Made by a program: the position numbers and the translations under genes. Under the pieces are notes generated by a model. That model did not search any database. It saw only the letters and a program-made list of their open reading frames with translations, and was not told the DNA's origin. DNA of 64,000 bases, taken from Canibacter zhoujuaniae. Lineage in GTDB: Bacteria > Actinomycetota > Actinomycetes > Actinomycetales > Microbacteriaceae. The stretch lies in assembly GCF_011752005.1 (NCBI RefSeq), contig NZ_JAAIJZ010000002.1:62001-126000 (forward strand), given 5' to 3'. The first letter of the stretch is position 1. The number at the start of each line of letters is the position of its first letter. This document shows, in pieces, positions 8,565-16,699 of the stretch.

Positions 8565-9761
8565 CTAACTCTGGTTAATAGTGCTGATAACCCCAGAATC
8601 GGTTGGCAGCGTGTTGCGCTGATAGCTGCGGGCGCCGTCGCGCACGCCGACAAAACGGAAGGGCGCGCGGGTGACGCGCGGGTTTTGATAGTCGTGCTTG
8701 CTGCCGCGTTCGTGCGCCGCATGCAGGGCACGATACTCCTCGAAAGAGAGCTCTTCGCGCTCATTAATCGCAGCATCAGCGTAGTGGCTGTCGATCACGC
8801 GGCGATAGCCGGGCTGCACAACCCCCGTGAAAAACTCGCCGGTCGCGCCAGAGCCGTAACTGTAGAGGCCGATCCGCTTACCGTCAAGATCAGCATCGCT
8901 GTGCAGCAGCGACAGCAGGCCAAGATACAGGCTTGCCGTGTAGCTGTTGCCAAACTGTGTGGTGTAGCGCAGCCCCGGCTCAACCGTTTGCTCATCAATC
9001 AGTTTGCCGGTGTGCTCGACGAGGCGACGATGCCCCTTCACTGCCATCTTGGTAAACGGCTGATGGTGCACAAAATAATCGATTTCATCGAGCCCAGCGC
9101 CGCCGTGCGCAAGATAATCTTCCCACGCCCCGGTAAAAGCACCCAAGTATGCATCAAGCGACCGCGCACCGTCTACCAGCGGTGTGCTCAGATCGTTTGG
9201 GCGCCAAAAATCATCAATATGCGCCGACCACACACCCGTCTGCGGTTCAATCTCAAGCAATTGTGGATCGGCGCCAACAACCATTGCAACAGCGCCGGCA
9301 CCCTGCGTCGGCTCACCCGCAGTGTTAACCGCATAGCGCGCAATATCACTGGCGATAACCAACACCTGCTCTTGCGGGTTGCGCGCCACGATACCGAGCG
9401 CCATCTGCAGAGCTGCCGTGCCCGCATAACACGCCTGCTTAGTTTCAACAATGCGCGTATTTACGCTTAAATCAAGCAGGTCTGCCGCAAAAACACCAGC
9501 CGATTTAGACTGATCGACACTGCTCTCAGTCGCAAAAATCAGGGTGCGGATCGCGGTTTTCCCAGTCCTCGCCAAAACCCGACTCGCCGCAGTGGCGCCG
9601 AGCGTAACCGCATCCTCATCGAGGGCGGGCATGCTGAAGTTTTCCTGTCGCAAACCGAAACGATATTTGTTCGGATCAACATTGGTAGCGTGAGCCAGTG
9701 CGCTCAAAGACACGGAGTGGTGTGCGGTTGCCATCTCCATATCAACGATTCCGAGCTTCAT
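8565..9761 (-). CDS. mvaS: Hydroxymethylglutaryl-CoA synthase
   Basis: Condenses acetyl-CoA with acetoacetyl-CoA to HMG-CoA, the first committed mevalonate step. 398 residues, thiolase fold. The catalytic triad aligns with the well-studied bacterial enzymes: Glu79 in ATESS, Cys111 in ETKQACYAGTAAL, His233 in HHQPFTKMA. Last gene of a six-gene minus-strand mevalonate operon; its start lies 2 bp after the stop of the HMG-CoA reductase gene. Confidence 0.96.
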   Translation of the reverse strand: MKLGIVDMEMATAHHSVSLSALAHATNVDPNKYRFGLRQENFSMPALDEDAVTLGATAASRVLARTGKTAIRTLIFATESSVDQSKSAGVFAADLLDLSVNTRIVETKQACYAGTAALQMALGIVARNPQEQVLVIASDIARYAVNTAGEPTQGAGAVAMVVGADPQLLEIEPQTGVWSAHIDDFWRPNDLSTPLVDGARSLDAYLGAFTGAWEDYLAHGGAGLDEIDYFVHHQPFTKMAVKGHRRLVEHTGKLIDEQTVEPGLRYTTQFGNSYTASLYLGLLSLLHSDADLDGKRIGLYSYGSGATGEFFTGVVQPGYRRVIDSHYADAAINEREELSFEEYRALHAAHERGSKHDYQNPRVTRAPFRFVGVRDGARSYQRNTLPTDSGVISTINQS

Positions 9762-9763
9762 GA

Positions 9764-10855
9764 CTAAGCCTCCTCTGCCGCAGCTGCGGCCTCTTCATAC
9801 TTCACTCGCGTGTTGCCGCGGCGTTCAATTGCGACGTGCGTTGCCATCAGTTCACCGGGGTTTGTTTGCGCAGCAATGAGCGAGAGCTCACCGCAGAGCA
9901 CTGTCGCTGCCGTGATCGCGGCGAGACGGCGTGCGTCTGCGCCCGGCTCGTCCTGCCCTGCGCAGCCCATACGCTCTAGCGCCTCACCCACGTGTGGCAG
10001 ATGCTTTCCGTTGCCGACAGTGCCCACAATCAGGTGGGGGAGTGTGCAACTGAAATACAGGTCGTCGCCGCGCACCTCAGCGTAGGTAATGCCCTGTGAT
10101 CCTTCAACAATATTCGCCGCATCCTGGCCGGTTGCAAGATATACGGCGAGCAGCATGTTTGCGTAGTGGGCGTTTGCCGAACGTAGTGCGCCAGCAATTG
10201 TTGAGCCAACCAGGTTCTTTTGCACAACCAGCTCAACAATCTTTTCTGGTGTTGACCGCAGACGGTTAACAACAATCTCGCGCGGCAGCGTGATTTCAGC
10301 CACACAGGATTTGCCGCGTCCGAGAATACCGTTTACAGCGGTAGCTTTCTTATCTGAGCAGTAGTTTCCGGAGATTGATCCGTAGCTGAGCCCGAGATCC
10401 CAGCTTAGAATTTCAGCCATCAGGCTTTCGGCAGCGGCGGTCACCATATTGTGTCCGCTGGCATCCCCGGTGGTGAAGGCGAAGCGTGTAAAGAGCATAT
10501 TGCCGACAATCTCGGGGTGCACTTCAATAAGTTTTGCAAACCGGCTCTGCCTTGACACTACAGCCGCAAGCTCATCAAAGCGCGCCTCTAAAACCCTAGC
10601 TGCGTCGAGGGCGACCTGCGCGTTTGGCGCCTGGAAGAGAGTCGAGCGGGTCATGCGTTCACCCGTTAGGGTGACGACGATGCCCTCATCAACCATGCGG
10701 GAGATGCTTGCGCCACGGCCGACAGAAGGCCAGAGCGGAGTTTCATAGGTGGCCAGCGGCACCGCAACCTCTTCATTCAGGGTATTGCCGCTGATGCGCA
10801 GCGGGCCTACCCATGCGGTGGGGATCGGAGTGTAAAGCTGGTCAGCTGAACTCAT
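9764..10855 (-). CDS. mvaA: HMG-CoA reductase
   Basis: Reduces HMG-CoA to mevalonate. 363 residues, catalytic domain only, with no membrane anchor. Residues matching the catalytic set are Glu38 (ATYETPL), Lys169/170 (SGNYCSDKKAT), Asp245 (ATGQDAANIV) and His340 (MATHVAIER). The SGNYCSDKK and GRGKS stretches resemble class I (NADPH) reductases and the Streptomyces CL190-type enzyme more than the Pseudomonas class II enzyme. It overlaps fni by 4 nt (ATGA), indicating translational coupling. Confidence 0.95.
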   Translation of the reverse strand: MSSADQLYTPIPTAWVGPLRISGNTLNEEVAVPLATYETPLWPSVGRGASISRMVDEGIVVTLTGERMTRSTLFQAPNAQVALDAARVLEARFDELAAVVSRQSRFAKLIEVHPEIVGNMLFTRFAFTTGDASGHNMVTAAAESLMAEILSWDLGLSYGSISGNYCSDKKATAVNGILGRGKSCVAEITLPREIVVNRLRSTPEKIVELVVQKNLVGSTIAGALRSANAHYANMLLAVYLATGQDAANIVEGSQGITYAEVRGDDLYFSCTLPHLIVGTVGNGKHLPHVGEALERMGCAGQDEPGADARRLAAITAATVLCGELSLIAAQTNPGELMATHVAIERRGNTRVKYEEAAAAAEEA

Positions 10856-11946
10856 CGGAGCCTTTCGCTGTTTGCTCGTTCGCTGCTGCGACTTGCAAAC
10901 CCGGCAGGGTCGACTCCTCGCAGCTGGCAGTATTCTTTTACTCGCCCGCGAATAAGCACGTCGGTGTGTTGCAGCTCAGCGCAGGTTGCTGCACCAAGCA
11001 ACGCGCTAATCTCACGAATGCGCGTTATCCACCAGTTTAGTGCGCTCACAACACGCTCGCTGTCACCGTCGACCGCTTCTTTCAGGATCGCGCCCGCTAT
11101 GCCCACACTGCGTGCGCCAAGCGCAAGCAGCTTTACGGCGTCCATGGCCGTGCGCACGCCGCCACTTGCCAGGAGTGTGTCGAACTGTGGCGCGTCAAGG
11201 AGGCTCACAATCGCCGACTGACCGTAGCTGAGCAGATCATCGTATCCCTCTGGGCGGCGTGCCGCTTCTATCAGCGCAAAATTGGTGCCACCGGTGCCGC
11301 TGACGTCAGCTATCTGCACACCGATCTCACCCAGCTGTTTGAGAGTGCGCCGGCTCAACCCGAAACCGACCTCTTTCACAACCACCGGCACCGGCACCGC
11401 CTGCACAATCTCGGCTATCAGCGGCAACCAGGTTTCAAAACGTCGCTCACCCTCCGGCATCACTGTCTCTTGCACAGCATTAACGTGAATCTGCAGCGCG
11501 TCAGCTTCCAACAGATCAACAGCGCGGCGCGCATCATCAACTGAGCGGCCCGCCCCGATGTTGCTAAACACGAAACCGTGCGGATTGCGCTCACGAAGCA
11601 CTTTAAAAGTTGCGGCGGTCTCAGGCTGGTCAAGCGCGATACCGACAGAGCCTGTTGCGATAGCAGTGCCGGTTGCGGCGGCAGCCTCAGCGAGAGCGGT
11701 GTTGATGCGCAGCGCGGAGTCAGTGCCACCCGTCATTGCGTTAATGTAAAGCGGGTGCTGCCAAGTTTTACCGGCAACCTCAGTTTTTAGATCAACACTT
11801 TCGATATTGCGGCCGCTCAGCGCATGATGGATAAACTCAAGATCGTCAAAATCACTGTGTCGCACGGCAGAATTTTGCTGTGCGAGCGCCAAATTTATGT
11901 GATCCTCTTTGCGACTGGCAGCTGTATGCTGCGGGTTAGAATTCAA
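10852..11946 (-). CDS. fni: Type 2 isopentenyl-diphosphate isomerase (FMN-dependent)
   Basis: Interconverts IPP and DMAPP using reduced FMN; unrelated to type 1 Idi. About 364 residues. Seen: RKEDHINLAL at the N-terminus, INAMTGGTD, SVGIALDQPE, VKEVGFGLS, DVSGTGGTNFALIE and the phosphate-binding ASGGVRTAMD. The open frame reaches a GTG at 11973, but a TTG at 11946 has an ideal AAGGAG ribosome site 6 nt upstream and gives a family-like N-terminus, so I prefer it. The choice leaves an 11-nt overlap with the phosphomevalonate kinase gene. Confidence 0.93.
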   Translation of the reverse strand: MNSNPQHTAASRKEDHINLALAQQNSAVRHSDFDDLEFIHHALSGRNIESVDLKTEVAGKTWQHPLYINAMTGGTDSALRINTALAEAAAATGTAIATGSVGIALDQPETAATFKVLRERNPHGFVFSNIGAGRSVDDARRAVDLLEADALQIHVNAVQETVMPEGERRFETWLPLIAEIVQAVPVPVVVKEVGFGLSRRTLKQLGEIGVQIADVSGTGGTNFALIEAARRPEGYDDLLSYGQSAIVSLLDAPQFDTLLASGGVRTAMDAVKLLALGARSVGIAGAILKEAVDGDSERVVSALNWWITRIREISALLGAATCAELQHTDVLIRGRVKEYCQLRGVDPAGFASRSSERANSERLR

Positions 11947-13084
11947 CGCACACTCCTTCGCCTCGAGTGACACAAGTGTCGAGCACAGTGATCCCTGCGC
12001 CCTCCCACGCTTGAATCACTGCCTGCCTGGTTGCCAGGTCGTTTGCAAAAGCAATTCCGCAGTCACCACCGCCGGCACCGCTGCTTTTAGCGGCTGCGCC
12101 AGCGCTTAAAGCGAGTTCACAAAGCGCACTCAACAGCTCAGTTTCAATTGCGATCCCGGTTGCCTCCCCATATTCTTTAAGGGCGGATCGTGCAGCTGCG
12201 ACGGTTTGCTGCAGCTGCTCTCGATCGAGAGTATCGGCGCTTAACACCGCTGCGATTTCCTGTACCGCTCGTGCACTCTTCGCAAGAAACAATGCTTCAG
12301 CTTGCGGATCGACAGGTGCCGCCTTTGATTTAGCAACAAGCTGTTCTGTTTTGGCGGGGCTGCCTGTCCACCCGACAAGAAAGTGCAGATCGCTGTGCAG
12401 CTCTACCGGCTCAATCAGACACCCGTGCCAGCCGGGCGAGTTGAGTGCTCCATCAAGCCCGCCCTTTCGATAATCGGCTGCGATCTGAGTGCGATCGGGG
12501 CTGATATAGCGGATTACACCGCCAAAAGTGCTTGCTGCGATATCGCCACCGGACCCGCGCACAGACAGACTTGCTGAGGCGATCAGCGCGAGCTGGAAAC
12601 GTTCAGCCGGTGTCAGCGCAAGCTGATGCAATTCTCCTAGGGCCGCGACAGTGGCCACAATAACAGCGCCTGAAGAGCCGAGCCCAAATTTTAAACCGTC
12701 TGCGGCGGTGAGATCGTTTTCAACCCGTAACTCATAGTTAATCGGAGGCAGCCCCTGCAGCACCCGCAACTGTTCTACAACGGTAATCGCAGCGCTTAAG
12801 GCGTCTGCCGGATAGTCACCAATCGTGGCGGTGCCGTCGGGGGCGATGGTGAGCTCTGCCCGGTCGCCGTAGGCTGCGTCGATAACGCTGGCACCGATAA
12901 CCGGAACTGCTGCTGTGTGCGGGTTTTCTCTGTCAGACACGGCATCGCTAGGCGCGTGATTGTGTTCTGTTACCGTGACAGTGAGATAGCGGTCAACAGC
13001 AGCGATGAGGGCTGCGTTGCCGGGAGTTACAATCGCATACTCGCCCGCAATGAAAAGCTTGCCAGCTGCGCGTGCACTGATCAC
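11936..13084 (-). CDS. Phosphomevalonate kinase (GHMP family)
   Basis: Phosphorylates 5-phosphomevalonate. 382 residues, GHMP kinase fold: ARAAGKLFIAGEYAIV at the N-terminus, the ATP-binding GLGSSGAVIVATVAALGE near residue 140, and a C-terminal Gly-rich AKSSGAGGGDCGIAFAND. It lies in the order mvk-mvaD-pmk-fni-mvaA-mvaS and overlaps mvaD by 4 nt, so the assignment among GHMP kinases is secure from context as well as sequence. Confidence 0.93.
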   Translation of the reverse strand: MISARAAGKLFIAGEYAIVTPGNAALIAAVDRYLTVTVTEHNHAPSDAVSDRENPHTAAVPVIGASVIDAAYGDRAELTIAPDGTATIGDYPADALSAAITVVEQLRVLQGLPPINYELRVENDLTAADGLKFGLGSSGAVIVATVAALGELHQLALTPAERFQLALIASASLSVRGSGGDIAASTFGGVIRYISPDRTQIAADYRKGGLDGALNSPGWHGCLIEPVELHSDLHFLVGWTGSPAKTEQLVAKSKAAPVDPQAEALFLAKSARAVQEIAAVLSADTLDREQLQQTVAAARSALKEYGEATGIAIETELLSALCELALSAGAAAKSSGAGGGDCGIAFANDLATRQAVIQAWEGAGITVLDTCVTRGEGVCVEF

Positions 13085-14037
13085 GCAGCACCCTCCAAAT
13101 ATGCACCAGGCCCAGGGGCGGCAATATGGGTTGCGCCAAACTCGCTAAGCGCTGCAGCAACCGCCGCAGCATCTTTAGGCCTCGCGATTGCAACAACGTT
13201 TGGGCCGGCGTCGGCTGTGCCGTAGGTTTCAATGCCGGTGGCGCGCAGCTCAGCGATGCGATCAAAAGCCGCAAATGAGGTGGGCGCTAAATAGCGCAAC
13301 GGTGGCACTGCTGAGAGCGCGAGCGCGTGCATCTGCATTGCGTGCGCTTCGGTCAGCTCGCCGATTTTTGTAAAGTCCTGCGCGGCACACGCTGCCAGCA
13401 TCTCTGCGAGCGCCTTCTCTGTTGCAGGTGCCCAAGCCGGGTAAAACGGTGAAGTGTCGCGGGTGTGTCGCATTCCGTCGCGACTGGAAACCGCCTTCGG
13501 CCCCGCATTGATTTCGCAGATAATCATGCGCATATCCGGCGCATCGATCTCTTCTGCAAAAGAAGTCTGATCGTCATCGCCAGCATGCCACACTGCAAAG
13601 CGATCTATTAGCGACCGGGCGGCAGAGCCCGAACCGCGCCGTGCGAGACGACTCAGTTCGGCGGTTGAGAGGTTTAACCCGTATGCTGCGGCGGCAGCGG
13701 TTGCGAGCGCTGCGAAACCAGAGGCTGACGAAGCAAGCCCTGCCGCAGTGGGGGCGTCATTGTGCGATAGGACTGTTGCACGATCATCGCTGCCCGCTAG
13801 CTGGCGCACCAGGTCAAGAAACTTAAAAACTTTGTCGGCTGCGCGGCCGGTGCTGAGCTCTCCATTCAACTGAAAAACGTCACTGTCGCCGCCCACTGAC
13901 ACAGTTGTGCGGGTGGCAACAGAATCAAGCGTCATCGACAGTGAGCCGGCAGCGGGTAGCATCAGCGTCTCATCACGCTTGCCCCAGTATTTAATTAGGG
14001 CAATATTCGGATGCGCTATTGCGGTAGCGGTGCCCAT
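13081..14037 (-). CDS. mvaD: Diphosphomevalonate decarboxylase
   Basis: ATP-dependent decarboxylation of mevalonate 5-diphosphate to IPP. 318 residues. The hallmark IALIKYWGKRDE lies at residues 11-22, SLSMTLDS at 33-40, and the GHMP phosphate loop is in AGLASSASGFAALA. The C-terminal YGTADAGPNVVAIA carries the expected second Gly/Asp motif. The 4-nt ATGA-type overlap with pmk suggests coupled translation. Confidence 0.95.
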   Translation of the reverse strand: MGTATAIAHPNIALIKYWGKRDETLMLPAAGSLSMTLDSVATRTTVSVGGDSDVFQLNGELSTGRAADKVFKFLDLVRQLAGSDDRATVLSHNDAPTAAGLASSASGFAALATAAAAAYGLNLSTAELSRLARRGSGSAARSLIDRFAVWHAGDDDQTSFAEEIDAPDMRMIICEINAGPKAVSSRDGMRHTRDTSPFYPAWAPATEKALAEMLAACAAQDFTKIGELTEAHAMQMHALALSAVPPLRYLAPTSFAAFDRIAELRATGIETYGTADAGPNVVAIARPKDAAAVAAALSEFGATHIAAPGPGAYLEGAA

Positions 14038-14051
14038 ACGCTCTGCCTGTT

Positions 14052-15023
14052 CTAGTCGGTTATTTGATCACCTGCGTCCAGTGTTGAAACCCAGGTGTTG
14101 GCGGCACCGGCGGCAGTGAGCTGTGCGGCGATTGCCGGAGCGTCTGCAGCTGATGGGGCGAGCGCAATAATGCAACCGCCCAATCCGCCTCCTGTCATTT
14201 TAGCGCCTAGGGCGCCTGCGACAGCAGCTGCGCGCACCAGATTGTTGAGATCGGGGGAGCTAACGCCCATCTCATTTAACACTTCATGTGCGGCGCTTAA
14301 AATCTTTCCGAGGGCGGTGTCTTCACCGTTTGCGAGCGCGGTTTCAGCGGCAACCGTCAGGTCTGTGAGCTGATAGACCAGATCGTCGATCAGCTGTGAG
14401 TTGTTCTCGCGTAGTGCCCGCACACCACCAACCGCGATTGAGGTTTTCCCCGGGTTTCCGGTGTCTGCTATCACAACGGTGAGCGCTTTTGCTGATCGTA
14501 ACGGCCTGCAAATGCCATCTCGAAACAGCAGCGGCACACTGCTTGCAACAGCGTGCGCGTCAAGCCCGCTGGAGGTGCCGTGGGCGACACGTTCTGCGTG
14601 CTGCACGAGATGGTAGCGTTCAGACTCCTGCAGATCGTATCCCGCAAGACCGGCAGCTGCGCGCACTATCGCGGTAGACACGGCAGCGCTCGAACCCAGC
14701 CCGCGCTCAACCGGGATCGGGCTGTCAATTGTTAGGTGGACTGTTTGCGGATCAAAGCCGAAGTGGCGCGCCGCTTCGCGCAGAGCTGTGAGCGGCGGCC
14801 GCAGCCTGGCCGGGGCTGACTGGGCGGAGCCTGAGTAAACAGCAGAAGAGATCTGCGCCTGATCCGCACCATTATCGAGTGTTGTGAGTGTGGCGGTGAC
14901 CTTGAGTGCGTGCAGCGGGAAAGCGATCGCCGGAGCACCATAAACAACAGAGTGTTCGCCGATCAGAATCGACTTACCGTGTGCGGTGCCAGCTGCCGTT
15001 ACAGGCTGCATCTGCTGTGTCAT
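14052..15023 (-). CDS. mvk: Mevalonate kinase
   Basis: Phosphorylates mevalonate; first gene of the mevalonate operon. 323 residues, GHMP family: GKSILIGEHSVVYGAPAIAFPL near the N-terminus, ATP loop PVERGLGSSAAVSTAIVRAA, the catalytic Asp within GTSSGLDAHAVAS, and AKMTGGGLGGCIIALA near the C-terminus. A GAGGGG ribosome site lies 5 nt before the ATG, so unlike many genes here the operon mRNA has a leader. The 104-bp gap to the divergent LCP gene is AT-rich and should hold the promoters of both. Confidence 0.96.
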   Translation of the reverse strand: MTQQMQPVTAAGTAHGKSILIGEHSVVYGAPAIAFPLHALKVTATLTTLDNGADQAQISSAVYSGSAQSAPARLRPPLTALREAARHFGFDPQTVHLTIDSPIPVERGLGSSAAVSTAIVRAAAGLAGYDLQESERYHLVQHAERVAHGTSSGLDAHAVASSVPLLFRDGICRPLRSAKALTVVIADTGNPGKTSIAVGGVRALRENNSQLIDDLVYQLTDLTVAAETALANGEDTALGKILSAAHEVLNEMGVSSPDLNNLVRAAAVAGALGAKMTGGGLGGCIIALAPSAADAPAIAAQLTAAGAANTWVSTLDAGDQITD

Positions 15024-15127
15024 TTGCGCCCCTCTATTTTGGTTGGGTAGCTTTTAAGTGTAGTGAAATATGCTTATTAAACTACGAACGTTCCGGCGCG
15101 GGCGCTGGTTGCATTTGAGGAGTAGCT

Positions 15128-16435
15128 TTGGCAAAGCACAGCAAGAAACAACATGCTGGCCGCACAACAACAGTGCGACACGGGCGTTTGCCGCGCTCCA
15201 GCACTGTGCGCAATCTGTTTCGCACTGTGCTCACAATGGTGGTTGTCGCTGTGCTCAGCGCGGGCACGGTCGCAGCTTATGCGATCTGGGATTTACGCAA
15301 TCGCGTGCAAACCGTTGATCTCGCAGATGAAGATGTGACCGGGGCAAAACTAAGCCAACACGCACTCGACGGTGCCATCAATATTTTGGTGGTGGGTTCT
15401 GATTCGCGTGTCGGGCAGAGCATCGATGACGGTGAAACCGGTGAGCTTAACGATGTCACGATGCTGGTGCGCATCTCAGAAGACCATAAACGTGCCACGG
15501 TAGTGAGTTTCCCACGCGATTTGATGCTGCCAATTCCGTCTTGCCCGGGGCCTGCCGGTGAAGAGAACTACTACCCGGCTTCGAGTGAACAGCAGTTGAA
15601 CTCTGTGCTGCAGTATGGGTTGCCGTGCGTTGTGGAGACAGTCGAGGCACTGACCGGAGCCGATATTTCCTATGCCGGAATGATCGGTTTTGACGGTGTT
15701 ATCAACATGTCCAACGCTTTGGGCGGTGTCACCGTATGTTTGGCGCAGCCGATCCAAGATCCAAACGCTGACCTTGATCTGCCGGCTGGTGAAGTCACCT
15801 TGAAGGGTTATGAAGCCCTGCAGTTCTTGCGCACGCGCCACGGCGTTGGTGACGGCAGCGACCTTGGGCGCATCTCAAATCAGCAGGTGTTCTTGTCTGC
15901 AATGGCGCGCCAGTTGCAGAGCGCCTCAACCCTGACAGACCCTGTGAAGGTTTACCAACTGGCGAAAGCAGCGGTTGAAAATATGACCCTGTCGCGCAAC
16001 ATTGCTTCAGTTGATTTTCTACGGGGTCTTGCAAAAACGCTCTCTGAGGTCGATCTAGGAAACGTCAATTTTGTGCAGTATCCGGCACTGCCACACCCCT
16101 ACCAAGAGGGCAGGCTTACCCCTGATACTTACAACGGTGAGCTTTTGATGCAGCGTATTCTGAACGACGAAGATTTCACCATCACCGATCAGGGTGTTGC
16201 CGCTGTCGATGTTGCCGAGGTGGAAGGCGAGCAGGCGGCAGATAATGAGGGCGGATCTGCAGCAGGCGAGGCAGCACCCGATGCGGCAGCGCAGCCTGAA
16301 GCAGCTGAAGGCGCAACCGAAGAATTTGGGGGCGATGAAGCAGATAATCTCAACCAGCAGCAGGCAAACCCGAGCAATGTCACCGGCCTCAACGCCGCTA
16401 AACCCACCTGCGCTGCTGGCCGAGTGAATTATTAG
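15128..16435 (+). CDS. LytR-CpsA-Psr (LCP) family cell-wall ligase
   Basis: Membrane-anchored enzyme of the family that attaches glycopolymers such as teichoic acids or arabinogalactan to peptidoglycan. 435 residues: basic cytoplasmic N-terminus, one membrane span near residues 29-50, then the LCP domain with ILVVGSDSRVG, TMLVRISEDHKRATVVSFPRDL (its Arg/Asp pyrophosphate-binding residues) and FLRTRHGVGDGSDLGRISNQQ. An acidic Ala/Glu-rich tail of about 80 residues ends in CAAGRVNY. TTG start at 15128 with GAGGAG 5 nt upstream. Divergent from the mevalonate operon. Confidence 0.92.
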   Translation: MAKHSKKQHAGRTTTVRHGRLPRSSTVRNLFRTVLTMVVVAVLSAGTVAAYAIWDLRNRVQTVDLADEDVTGAKLSQHALDGAINILVVGSDSRVGQSIDDGETGELNDVTMLVRISEDHKRATVVSFPRDLMLPIPSCPGPAGEENYYPASSEQQLNSVLQYGLPCVVETVEALTGADISYAGMIGFDGVINMSNALGGVTVCLAQPIQDPNADLDLPAGEVTLKGYEALQFLRTRHGVGDGSDLGRISNQQVFLSAMARQLQSASTLTDPVKVYQLAKAAVENMTLSRNIASVDFLRGLAKTLSEVDLGNVNFVQYPALPHPYQEGRLTPDTYNGELLMQRILNDEDFTITDQGVAAVDVAEVEGEQAADNEGGSAAGEAAPDAAAQPEAAEGATEEFGGDEADNLNQQQANPSNVTGLNAAKPTCAAGRVNY

Positions 16436-16447
16436 CGCCGCCGGGCT

Positions 16448-16476
16448 TTGCAGCGTGGGAGAGCCTGCGCTATAGT
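16448..16476 (+). promoter_or_regulatory. Promoter of tRNA-Ser(GCU)
   Basis: TTGCAG (16448-16453) and TATAGT (16471-16476) with a 17-nt spacer; the tRNA begins about 30 nt further on, so a short 5' leader would be trimmed. Confidence 0.65.
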
Positions 16477-16505
16477 TAAACTCGCGTCAATTTTTATTGG
16501 CGCAA

Positions 16506-16597
16506 GGAGACGTGCCGGAGCGGCCGAACGGACTTCACTGCTAATGAAGGGTCTGGGTTAAACCGGACCGGGGGTTCAAATCCCCCCGTCTCCGCCA
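16506..16597 (+). tRNA. tRNA-Ser (anticodon GCU)
   Basis: Acceptor GGAGACG pairs with CGTCTCC, discriminator G, encoded CCA at 16595-16597. The anticodon stem CTTCA/TGAAG encloses the loop CTGCTAA, anticodon GCT at 16540-16542. A long variable arm and T-loop GTTCAAAT fit tRNA-Ser. Confidence 0.97.
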
Positions 16598-16699
16598 ATT
16601 TCTTTTAAGCAGTATGCGATCCTAGCTACCTGCTGAACTTCTAGCAGCCCCGATTTGCGACATAATTTACATATCGGACGATTACGATCGGGGACAAAG

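Noticed and set aside
8685..9470. 261-residue open frame antisense to mvaS
   Set aside because: It lies entirely inside the well-supported HMG-CoA synthase gene and resembles no family; a shadow frame.
8271..16597. Genomic island or prophage between the two tRNA-Ser genes
   Set aside because: No integrase, no direct repeat of a tRNA 3' end and no phage gene found; only the pathway content suggests possible transfer.
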